A stretch of 34,828 nucleotides of DNA. It comes from Mucilaginibacter polytrichastri. Lineage in GTDB: Bacteria > Bacteroidota > Bacteroidia > Sphingobacteriales > Sphingobacteriaceae. The stretch spans positions 2,341,503-2,376,330 of the forward strand of contig NZ_MPPL01000001.1 in assembly GCF_001911425.1 (NCBI RefSeq), written 5' to 3'. Below, one piece after another: positions 17,351-25,600 of the stretch. Position numbers and translations under genes: made by a program. Under the pieces are notes generated by a model. That model saw only the letters and a list, made by a program, of their open reading frames with translations, did not search any database and was not told the origin of the DNA. Numbering within the stretch: position 1 is the first letter of the stretch; each line of letters opens with the position of its first letter.

Positions 17351-18139
17351 ATGAGTAAATTCTGGACTTACTTAAAAACCAAAAGTTTTCGTAATAATTT
17401 CCTCGCAGCTATAGGCACTGTTGTGTTTGTACTGCTGGTGGCTTATTTTTCGTTAGGTTATTATACCCGCCATGGCGAAGGTGCACCGGTGCCCCAGCTT
17501 AAAGGCTTAAGTATAGAAAAAGCGACTGCCTTATTAGATCAGCAGGGCTTTAGATACCAAATAGATTCGGTATATGTACTGGACCATAACCCCGGTACTG
17601 TAATTGAGCAAGACCCGGATGCCGGCGTAAACGTAAAGGAAAACCGTACTATCTATTTAACAGTGGTAACCAGGCTTGCCCCTAATGTGGCCCTGCCAGA
17701 TTTAGAGCAAAGCACCTTCCGCGAGGCTGAGGCCACACTCTCTAACTTCGGACTAAAAATTGGCGATACTACCTATAAAGCAGATATAGCGCGCGACCGC
17801 ATCCTGGAAGTAAGGTTTGGCGGCCAGGTAATTAAAGCCGGCACCAAATTGCCTAAAGGCTCAAAAGTTGACCTGGTATTGGGCGATGGCGGCGGTGCAA
17901 GTGAAGTGGACATCCCCGAGGTGATTAACCTGGATCTGGATGCTGCCCGGTTTGCTATTAAAGGTGCGGGCCTTATTGTAGGTACCATTATGTACCAGGG
18001 AGCTATTACAGATTCGGCTAATGTGGTGGTAACGGCACAGTTCCCGATGAAAACAGATTCGCTAAGTAAAACAAGTATAGGTACACATATTAACCTAACC
18101 GTTTCGCAGGGTAAAAAAACTGATGAACCACAGCAATGA
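17351..18139 (+). CDS. Membrane-anchored PASTA-domain protein
   Basis: A 262-residue protein with a short cytoplasmic N-terminus, one membrane helix (about 17-37) and three extracytoplasmic PASTA domains (about 43-107, 112-180 and 186-258). Each has the DxDPxxGxxV-like pattern, for example EQDPDAGVNVKENRTIYLTV. PASTA domains bind muropeptides or beta-lactam-like ligands, but there is no kinase domain here, so the role is probably structural or sensory in wall metabolism. It begins an operon that also encodes the wall lytic enzyme MltG. The C-terminal coding sequence overlaps the rhodanese gene by 17 nt. Confidence 0.9.
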   Translation: MSKFWTYLKTKSFRNNFLAAIGTVVFVLLVAYFSLGYYTRHGEGAPVPQLKGLSIEKATALLDQQGFRYQIDSVYVLDHNPGTVIEQDPDAGVNVKENRTIYLTVVTRLAPNVALPDLEQSTFREAEATLSNFGLKIGDTTYKADIARDRILEVRFGGQVIKAGTKLPKGSKVDLVLGDGGGASEVDIPEVINLDLDAARFAIKGAGLIVGTIMYQGAITDSANVVVTAQFPMKTDSLSKTSIGTHINLTVSQGKKTDEPQQ

Positions 18140-18437
18140 CATTAAGGCAAGGGAAATTAAAGAGCGTTTAACTAATAACGAACTCCTTAATTTGCTTGAT
18201 GTGCGTGAGAAAATAGAATACCATACCCATAACATCGGCGGGCTTAATATTCCTGTAGGTAAGCTTAAAGAAAGCCTTGAACAACTGCAATGGCAATATA
18301 ACGACGAAATAATTGTTATATGCAGTGCTGGCTTGCGCAGCGAAACAGCTAAATCAATTCTCGAACAAAATGGTTATCAAAATGTCAGGAACCTAACAGG
18401 TGGTTTACTGGCCATTGAAAAACTTCAATCTATTTAA
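18123..18437 (+). CDS. Rhodanese-like domain protein
   Basis: A 104-residue single rhodanese domain, of the GlpE/PspE size class, moving sulfane sulfur or acting as a persulfide carrier. The active-site loop is CSAGLRS with nucleophile C67 and R72, and the upstream LLDVREKIEY matches the conserved DVR motif. The ATG at 18123 overlaps the end of the PASTA gene by 17 nt in another frame, indicating translational coupling. It is cytoplasmic (no signal). The physiological partner is unknown. Confidence 0.92.
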   Translation: MNHSNDIKAREIKERLTNNELLNLLDVREKIEYHTHNIGGLNIPVGKLKESLEQLQWQYNDEIIVICSAGLRSETAKSILEQNGYQNVRNLTGGLLAIEKLQSI

Positions 18438-18444
18438 AATAAGT

Positions 18445-19497
18445 ATGTCTCAAAACCCATCAACCGGCGGAACATTCAAAAAATTTATCATTGCACTGGT
18501 AGTTATAATTATCCTGGCACTGGCAGGCACCGGTATTTTTTATTACCTGCGCTACTTTGGCCCCAACGTGAGCGATAAGGAGGAATATTTATATATCCAC
18601 ACCGGCGCAACCTATGAGCAGGTATATGATAGCATCCGCACCAAACAAATTGTTAACGATACCACCAGCTTCGATTGGTCTGCCCATAACATGAACTATA
18701 TTACCCGTGTTAAACCGGGACGTTATCGCCTCCATGCAGGTATGAGTAACCGTAAATTTATTAACATGCTAGCATCGGGCAACCAAGAGCCGGTTACAGT
18801 TGCGTTTCATAACCTGCGTTTAAAAGAACAGTTTGCTGGCTTTATTGCTAAAAAGATTGAACCAGATTCATCATCAATCATCAGCTTACTCGATTCAAGC
18901 GCCTATGTACAAAAATTTGGTTTTACAACCGACGATGTGTACACCATGTTTTTGCCCAACAGCTACCAGATGTACTGGAATACTTCGCCCGAAAAGTTTT
19001 TCAACCGGATGTATGCCAACTATCAAAAGTTTTGGACGCCGGAACGCAAACAACAGGCTGCAGCTATAAACTTATCCCCTGTTCAGGTCTCCATACTAGC
19101 TTCAATTGTTGATGCCGAAGCTCTGCATGATGATGAAATGCCACGCATTGCCGGTTTATATTTAAACCGCCTGAATAAAAACATGAAACTGCAGGCCGAC
19201 CCTACAGTAATTTATGCTACAGGCGATTTTACCATTAAACGGGTGCTTAATAAATACTTGGTTAATCCATCGCCATATAATACTTATGTGCATTTAGGTT
19301 TGCCGCCGGGCCCAATCATGATGCCATCTGTTAATGCAGTTAAAGCAGTATTAAATCACGAAACACATGGCTATATTTACATGTGTGCCAAAGAAGATTT
19401 TTCTGGTTACCATAACTTCGCCACCAACGAAGCCGACCATAAAGCTAATGCACGCCGTTTTCAGCAAGCATTGGATGAAAGGAACATTAAACGCTAA
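18445..19497 (+). CDS. mltG: Endolytic transglycosylase MltG (YceG-like)
   Basis: Inner-membrane enzyme that cleaves nascent glycan strands and is thought to set their length. 350 residues from ATG 18445. An upstream in-frame ATG at 18400 would run through the rhodanese gene end and lacks family similarity. A membrane helix spans about 12-34, a LysM-like segment about 45-105, and the YceG core about 130-345. The catalytic region reads ASIVDAEALHDDEMPRIAGL, with E225 lined up with the second Glu of the usual VEKET (the first is Asp here), followed by the invariant LQADPTVIYA. The stop overlaps the next start by one base. Confidence 0.94.
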   Translation: MSQNPSTGGTFKKFIIALVVIIILALAGTGIFYYLRYFGPNVSDKEEYLYIHTGATYEQVYDSIRTKQIVNDTTSFDWSAHNMNYITRVKPGRYRLHAGMSNRKFINMLASGNQEPVTVAFHNLRLKEQFAGFIAKKIEPDSSSIISLLDSSAYVQKFGFTTDDVYTMFLPNSYQMYWNTSPEKFFNRMYANYQKFWTPERKQQAAAINLSPVQVSILASIVDAEALHDDEMPRIAGLYLNRLNKNMKLQADPTVIYATGDFTIKRVLNKYLVNPSPYNTYVHLGLPPGPIMMPSVNAVKAVLNHETHGYIYMCAKEDFSGYHNFATNEADHKANARRFQQALDERNIKR

Positions 19498-19904
19498 TGT
19501 TTACCCATACTACTAAAATACGTGTACGCTATGGCGAAACCGACCAGATGGGCTATATGTACTACGGTAATTATGCCGAGTTTTTTGAAGTAGGCCGTGT
19601 AGAAATGCTGCGCAGCCTGGGGTTAACTTACGCATCAATGGAGGCATCTGGGATTATGATGCCGGTATTAGAACTCAAATGCAAGTACCTGAAGCCCGCC
19701 CGCTATGATGAAGAGATTAGCGTGAAGGTGATTATGGCCAAAATGCCGGGCGTGAAAATCCATTTCACTTACGAACTATATAACGAAGCTGATGTGTTAA
19801 TCCATATTGGCGAAACCTTATTGGTGTTTGTTAACATGACTACCGGGCGCCCTTGTTTGCCCAACCCAGACTTTCTGGATGCTTTAAAGCCTTTTTTTGA
19901 CTAA
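19497..19904 (+). CDS. Acyl-CoA thioesterase, YbgC/FadM family
   Basis: A 135-residue hotdog thioesterase. The motif YGETDQMGYMYYGNYAEFFEVGR holds the catalytic Asp (D16) and the conserved Tyr of GNY, a close match to YbgC-type enzymes (usual DQMGVVYHGNY, here with Tyr for Val/His positions). The start ATG shares its A with the mltG stop (TAATG), so translation is coupled. In proteobacteria ybgC sits with envelope genes (tol-pal), and here too it lies in an envelope operon. The substrate is unproven. Confidence 0.93.
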   Translation: MFTHTTKIRVRYGETDQMGYMYYGNYAEFFEVGRVEMLRSLGLTYASMEASGIMMPVLELKCKYLKPARYDEEISVKVIMAKMPGVKIHFTYELYNEADVLIHIGETLLVFVNMTTGRPCLPNPDFLDALKPFFD

Positions 19905-19915
19905 GTTTGAGTTGA

Positions 19916-20902
19916 ATGAAATGGTTGCACCGTTTTTTAAGCCAATTTAAGTTTTACCAGTATTTTTTAGACTGGACTAAGATGGTGTATCTGCCTGGTT
20001 TCAGGCCACTGCCCTTGCATACCGTAGCGATTTTCTTTTTCAAAGAAATTCAACAGGAATCATTGGTAAACAAGGCCTCTTCCCTGGCCTATACATTTAT
20101 GCTTGCTTTTTTTCCGGCTATTATCTTTTTATTTACGCTTATCCCCTACATCCCGGTACCGCACTTTCAGGACACTTTGTTGAGGCTTATTGAAGTGATA
20201 CTACCCAACAATGCTTATATGGCATTTGAGGCTACCTTAAAGGATATTATTAAGAACCAAAATGGGAAGCTTTTATCAGTAGGCTTTGTATCTGCCGCCA
20301 TATTTGCCACCAACGGTGTTTATAAGCTCATGCAGGCGTTCAATAAGTCATCGCTTATTGTAGAGACACGGCCTTGGCTCAGAAGGCGCTGGGTTGCCCT
20401 GGTGTTAACCGTGGTAATTAGTATTTCATTGTTTGTTGCCATTATTATTCTGATTGCAGGCCAGGCAGTTGTTGATATTATACAAGCCAGGCTGGATACC
20501 AATGGAATATTCTGGACATACCTGATTTTTTTAAGCCGGTGGCTCATTGTAATTGTGATCTTTTTTTTCACCGTATCGGTACTTTACCGCTATGGCCCGG
20601 CGCACAAACAAAGGCGCTGGAAATTTATAAGTCCGGGCGCTATACTTGCTACCGCACTGGCCGTTTTTACATCGCTTGGCTTTACCTTTTACATTAACCG
20701 TTTCTCTTCTTACAACAAAATATACGGTTCAATAGGTACACTTATCGTGATCATGATCTGGCTATATTTAAACTCGCTGATCATCCTCATTGGCTTCGAA
20801 CTTAACGCCAGTATCGACCTTTCTAAGCGGAATATTAAGATCAGCAAACCCCGGTATAACACCTTCAAGAGCAACACAAAGAAACAAAATGCGGCTAATT
20901 AA
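19916..20902 (+). CDS. YihY/virulence factor BrkB family membrane protein
   Basis: A 328-residue inner-membrane protein with six predicted helices (clusters near residues 55-77, 120-140, 160-188, 195-220, 240-265 and 275-303). It has the family features NKASSLAYTFMLAFFPAIIFLF and GPAHKQRRWKFISPGAILATALAVFTSLGFTFYINRFSSY-type middle region, then YGSIGTLIVIMIWLYL. The C-terminal tail (about 305-328) is polar and basic. It lies 11 nt after the thioesterase stop and is the last gene of the operon. The function is unknown (earlier described as RNase BN in error; some members are called transport proteins). Confidence 0.93.
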   Translation: MKWLHRFLSQFKFYQYFLDWTKMVYLPGFRPLPLHTVAIFFFKEIQQESLVNKASSLAYTFMLAFFPAIIFLFTLIPYIPVPHFQDTLLRLIEVILPNNAYMAFEATLKDIIKNQNGKLLSVGFVSAAIFATNGVYKLMQAFNKSSLIVETRPWLRRRWVALVLTVVISISLFVAIIILIAGQAVVDIIQARLDTNGIFWTYLIFLSRWLIVIVIFFFTVSVLYRYGPAHKQRRWKFISPGAILATALAVFTSLGFTFYINRFSSYNKIYGSIGTLIVIMIWLYLNSLIILIGFELNASIDLSKRNIKISKPRYNTFKSNTKKQNAAN

Positions 20903-20958
20903 TTAACAGTCAGTTAATTATCCATGTTAAAAAATTATTAAAAAAAGTACACTTCAAA

Positions 20959-20989
20959 TTTGCCAATCCGCCTTGGATTTGTACTTTTG
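20959..20989 (+). promoter_or_regulatory. Promoter of tRNA-Ser
   Basis: TTTG (20959-20962), 19 nt, then TACTTTTG (20982-20989) is an exact fit to the Bacteroidota -33/-7 consensus. Transcription would start about at the tRNA 5' end (20995). Confidence 0.75.
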
Positions 20990-20994
20990 TCCCC

Positions 20995-21081
20995 GGAGAG
21001 TTGGCAGAGTGGTCGATTGCGGCAGTCTTGAAAACTGTTGAACTGTGAAAGGTTCCTGGGGTTCGAATCCCTAACTCTCCG
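20995..21081 (+). tRNA. tRNA-Ser (anticodon UGA)
   Basis: 87 nt with acceptor arms GGAGAGT (20995-21001) and ACTCTCC (21074-21080) and discriminator G. The D-arm contains the class II GGCAGAGTGGTCGATTGCGG pattern, the anticodon loop is CTTGAAA (TGA), and there is a variable arm and a T-loop GGTTCGAATCCC. CCA is not encoded. A terminator follows. The gene lies at the boundary with an integrase-carrying element, and its 3' end is the likely attachment site. Confidence 0.95.
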
Positions 21082-21105
21082 CTGAAAGCATTAAAAAAGT
21101 GATTT

Positions 21106-21140
21106 AAGCCCTTTAATTGAAGAATTGAAGGGCTTTTTCT
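21106..21140 (+). terminator. Terminator after tRNA-Ser
   Basis: AAGCCCTTTAATT (21106-21118) pairs with AATTGAAGGGCTT (21123-21135) over 13 bp with one U-G wobble and a GAAG loop, followed by TTTCTTTT. It lies 24 nt after the tRNA. Confidence 0.85.
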
Positions 21141-21192
21141 TTTCCAATACCTACCAAAACTCGCATACAATCGCAAAACTCTATTGCGTCAT

Positions 21193-21240
21193 TCGTAGAG
21201 TCTTTTTAAAATCGACCAAAAAATAAAAAAGACTCTACGA
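21193..21240. repeat. Perfect 15-bp inverted repeat between tRNA-Ser and the integrase
   Basis: TCGTAGAGTCTTTTT (21193-21207) and AAAAAGACTCTACGA (21226-21240) are exact reverse complements with an AT-rich 18-nt spacer. The place next to the attachment tRNA and 48 nt before the integrase -33 box fits a recombinase/excisionase binding site or a bidirectional terminator. The function is inferred. Confidence 0.5.
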
Positions 21241-21287
21241 TTGGCTTGTAACAAACTGTATTACAACCTGTTTACGGGGTGGACATC

Positions 21288-21318
21288 TTGTAATATAGCA
21301 CACACAAACGTAATTTTG
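21288..21318 (+). promoter_or_regulatory. Promoter of the integrase gene
   Basis: TTG (21288-21290), 20 nt, then TAATTTTG (21311-21318) matches the -33/-7 consensus. The ATG follows 22 nt later at 21341. Confidence 0.6.
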
Positions 21319-21340
21319 TTTAACTTTTTATTAATGTGTT

Positions 21341-22576
21341 ATGTTGGAAAAAAGCTTTGGATTAATGTTTTTCTTAAAACAACCTAAAAATCAAAATGAA
21401 ACTCTCAGATCTATCTATGTAAAAATCACAGTAGATGGGAAGGCTACCGAATTGTCTACCAAACGGAAGTGCGAAATAGCCCGATGGAATATCGCTGCTG
21501 GAAGGGAGTCAGGAAACAAAGAGTCAACTAAAGAATTAAATTATTACCTGGATACATTAGAGCAAATGATTTATCAGGCAAAAAGATCATTAAATGACTC
21601 GGATAAGCTGGTAACAGCTCAAGCAATTAAAGATGTCCTAAATGGAGTAACTGAAAAGCCTAAGATGATTTTGATTGTGTTTAAGCACCATAATGACCAA
21701 ATGAAAGCTTTAGAAGGTATAGACTTCGCCAAAGGAACAATTGGCCGGTATGAGATCTCGATGCAGCACACAAGGGATTTTATCAAATGGATGTATAAGG
21801 TGGATGATAAGCCGATTAAAGAACTAGATCATGAATTTATATCGCAGTACGCATTCTGGTTGAAAACGATACGAAAGTGCAATCATAATTCAACTATGAA
21901 ATACCTGGCGAATTTCAAAAAGGTGGTATTAATCTGCGTAAAAAACCGGTGGTTACCCGGTGATCCATTCGCAAACTTTAAACTGACAAAAAAGGCAGTT
22001 GAAAAAGTTGCACTTACAGAGGCCGAATTAAAGAGAGTTATTGAAAAGAAATTCGATGCCGAAAGACTTTCTTTAGTGAGAGATATTTTTGTTTTTAGCT
22101 GTTATACAGGTCTCGCCTATGCTGATGTGAAAAACTTAAAGCGATCTGATATAAAAACTGGGATAGATGAGAAAGAATGGATTTTTATCAATCGTCAGAA
22201 AACGAACTCTGCCTCTCACCTACCCTTGTTAGCTCAAGCACGAAAGATTTTAGCCCGATACAAAGAACATATTAAATGCCTCAATACGGATGTTGCGCTG
22301 CCAGTCTTGACCAATCAAAAAATGAATGCTTATTTAAAAGAGATAGCCGATAACTGCGGAATAAAGGAGGAACTTACTTTTCATATTGCGCGTCATACTT
22401 TTGCGACTACGGTTACTCTTAACAACGGCGTACCAATGGAGTCAGTTTCAAAAATGCTAGGGCATTCTTCAATCAGGCAAACGCAGCACTATGCTAAAAT
22501 GCAAAATTACAAAGTAAGTAAAGACATGCTCTTACTGGAAGACAACTTAATCGAAAAAAACTATCAAGATAACTGA
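21341..22576 (+). CDS. Tyrosine recombinase/integrase of the Bacteroidota element type
   Basis: A 411-residue site-specific recombinase that would integrate and excise the element. Layout: N-terminal arm-binding domain (about 1-90, start MLEKSFGLMFFLKQPKN), SAM-like core-binding domain (about 105-205) and catalytic domain (about 222-395). Visible catalytic residues are K287, H348-x-x-R351 (HIARHTF), H375 (LGHSS) and nucleophile Y384 (QHYAKM). The position of the first catalytic Arg is A259 in CYTGLAYAD; relatives such as CTnDOT IntDOT also lack this Arg. The gene sits 260 nt from the tRNA-Ser 3' end, reads into the island, and has a consensus promoter. Confidence 0.95.
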   Translation: MLEKSFGLMFFLKQPKNQNETLRSIYVKITVDGKATELSTKRKCEIARWNIAAGRESGNKESTKELNYYLDTLEQMIYQAKRSLNDSDKLVTAQAIKDVLNGVTEKPKMILIVFKHHNDQMKALEGIDFAKGTIGRYEISMQHTRDFIKWMYKVDDKPIKELDHEFISQYAFWLKTIRKCNHNSTMKYLANFKKVVLICVKNRWLPGDPFANFKLTKKAVEKVALTEAELKRVIEKKFDAERLSLVRDIFVFSCYTGLAYADVKNLKRSDIKTGIDEKEWIFINRQKTNSASHLPLLAQARKILARYKEHIKCLNTDVALPVLTNQKMNAYLKEIADNCGIKEELTFHIARHTFATTVTLNNGVPMESVSKMLGHSSIRQTQHYAKMQNYKVSKDMLLLEDNLIEKNYQDN

Positions 22577-22579
22577 AAT

Positions 22580-22627
22580 AATTAAGTTGTAGGATCGTTG
22601 GCAACATGATGATCCTGCAACTTAATT
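22580..22627. terminator. Hairpin between convergent integrase and STAND genes
   Basis: A 17-bp stem (22580-22596 with 22611-22627) with one T-G position and a 14-nt loop that itself contains GTTGGCAAC. It stands between the integrase stop (22576) and the stop of the minus-strand gene (22687). T-runs on either side are short, so it may be a weak two-way terminator. Confidence 0.55.
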
Positions 22628-22686
22628 GCAATAAGACATTCCTGGTATGAATCGTAGTTATTATTTAATAATGCTAATTTTTAAAA

Positions 22687-25600
22687 CTAACAATGTGTGC
22701 TATTATGAAATTCAAAATAATTGTAATCTCCACTCCAAACGATCCATTTTGTACAATTTTGCCAGTGATCGTCCTTGCTTTTATTAGGGCTGTTAGCAAC
22801 TGTGCTGCGGAAGTTCTCAGCGATCCAAAGAGGCACCAAAGCATTTGATTTTAAAAAAATATCAAAACTCTTTCGGTCAACTAAAGTTATCTTCTGCTCG
22901 GTATTGTCATTTTCCCACTGTTTATAGATTAAACACTTCAGTATTTCCTTATCATCGAAGAAACCTCTTTTGTCGGTTGTTGTAATTTGCAGGCCTTTAC
23001 GAAGCAATAGCGACGGCACCTGATATATGTCCGTTTGTTTGGCGATGCTGGATTCATGAATTTCAGTGATAGCAGATTTAACCTGATACCCTCGATTATA
23101 TTGATTGGCTATCCACTTATCCGGTTCTTCTTCCTCATACTTGTTCATCCAAATCACATCCACAAGGGAATGGCTGAAGCCATGCGAAATAGAAGCGCTC
23201 ATATCGTCCGGCCGCATACCGTGGTTGGAATCAAATGTATTTTCAGGGTTCATAACAAAACCTTTAAGCTTCGATAGTTCATCTTCCGGGATTAAAACGC
23301 AATTCAAACTTAACCTCGCACGGCCAACTTTATTCGGATCGGGTAAGGCAGTAGTGGAATATAGTGCGATCCAGTCGTCATCACTCTCATGTCGTCCATT
23401 TAAATGACGGCCTTTCAGCTCTATCCATTGCTTGAAATCGGGCACAAATGACTTCTTAGCCCAATTTTTAATAGCGTCTTGCGTTGCTTTTGGTGTTAGC
23501 GGAATAGGCTCTGCAATATCTTCGGGAAGTAACCATCGATCTGTATCGGTATGGTAATAATGCACTATATGTCCGACACCAAAATCAACTGGATTACCAA
23601 TATGTAGTATTTTGCCATAATCCTGCAACATACCTTCCGGCTCAAAAACACCGTAAGGTAGACGGTCAGCCAAGAACCCCTGAATTCTGTGAACAGCCAG
23701 CCAGGTATATTTTTCCTCAAAGGTTGCCCATTCGCTGTTACCATCGTTAGCGGGCCGCTTCTTTTTATTCCAGCCCAGGTCTTTGATGAATTTTATTGCG
23801 GCAGCAACTGCAAAGCCATGCTGGTTAAAATCAGCGCCATATCGTTCCGTGTAGGGTTTCATGAATTCTTTGCCGGCATTATCAAGGCCGCCTTCTACAT
23901 AATGCAGAAAGCCTTTAAATGCCTCATCAATCACATTCCAACCAAGATCATCCTGGATCGGGTATCTGCCTTCAACGTGTGAATCAAGTTCATGAGCACT
24001 AAAATCAAGCTCTAATTCTTCGCCAGAAGTTTTGTAAGGCGGTCTGCATTGCAAAATCTCAGCTTCTGTATAAAGATTAAAGCTATACATTCTTTCCATA
24101 TAGGCAAGCGCACCATACCTGACCACTGAATTAGTTAAGTCGCCAATGATCCGATCTGAAAAGATATTCGCTAATATCCAATCCCCTAACAGGCGTTGGT
24201 CTAAATCGGCCTTCGTAAATTTACCTGACAACCCTAAAATAATTGTACTCAGGTCTTCTTGAATCTGGGCATCCCCACACAGGAAAACCATATTAAGCAA
24301 TTGTACAAACCCATCTATGTTCGTGGAAGCCCAGTCAGTTAATTCGGACCGGCATTTTTCCCGGTATGCTTTGTGTACAGAACTAAGGCTCCATACCATT
24401 ATCAGGGGCTTACCCAAATAAAGGTCAAATGGATAGAGTTGTGTGTGTTCCAGATATAACGATAGTACACTGTTGCCGATATAATCATGGTGATCCGGCC
24501 CCGACCAAAACAAATCACGTTGGTAGGTATTGGGAAATTCAATAAGCGCATGATGTACGATCTCGACCCCAAGATTCAAGCCTTCGCGATAAAGATTGGG
24601 CATTATAAACTCATTCACCATCAAATCCCGGGTAGTATAATCGGCTGTTTTGAATTTTGAGCGTAGAAAGCCTAAATAAGATCTAATCTTTCCGTCGGGG
24701 CTTTGGCTCAATACCTGAAATTGCAATCGTAATAATTGCCGTGAATCTAAATCTTTCGCCCATAAACCGTTTTCACCTATCAAAAGATCAAAATTATTAA
24801 ATAAGATAACCGCCGTCAAAGTGCGTGTATATTGCATTTGCGCATCGTGAAATATAAGAGGCAGTTCAAGCAAACTACTTTGAGCGATAATGTTAGCATG
24901 CTTTAAAGCATGTAAATATTCTGAATAGGATTGAATTCCGATCCCGTAAACTTTTTTGGCGGGCGAGATGCCGTCGTCGGCTTGTATTTGTTGATAGACA
25001 AGGAAACCGTGATCGGTCAACATATCCAACAATGATCCAATAATTACTTTATCGACGACCTGGTGTAATGCGTCGAATAGCTGATTTCTCAAAAAATCAC
25101 GAGTCAGCTTATTGTTGTCTTTAAATAAGTCAGCTATAAAAAATAACGCTTGCCTGACTATTTGGTCATTTATGGAAATATTGGGACTATATTTAGATTG
25201 AAATTCTTCCTCCAATCTTTCAATTTTAATGCCGAGCAAATTTTTGAGAGTGAAGTGCATCGGGTGATTGCTGATACCCGCAATATCTTGTCCGGCATAC
25301 ATTTGACAGAACAAGCGTAACGTCAGCGCATTTTCAAAAGCGCCTCTGATCCAAAAGTTATTCGCATATGTGATCTTATAAATTTCAAAATATTCTGGAA
25401 CAAGGTCATAAAGCAAACGATCCCCCGATTCTGGTATATCTACCCGAAGTTGTGTAAGTTCGTTATTCGGTAAATTACAGGGATTCATATTCATTGGGGG
25501 ATATGAACGAGCCGAAAACACAAATCGAATTAATGGGAACTTTTTAAGCCAAATTTCACATTCCAATATCCGGAAACGCCAGGATGCCCAATCATCCGCT

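Noticed and set aside
18400..18444. Upstream ATG extension of mltG
   Set aside because: It would be out-of-frame coding inside the rhodanese gene end and adds residues without family similarity. ATG 18445 gives the normal N-terminus.
20910..21176. 88-residue minus-strand frame covering the tRNA-Ser gene
   Set aside because: It is antisense to the tRNA, and most of its sequence is the reverse translation of the tRNA itself, a known source of false genes.
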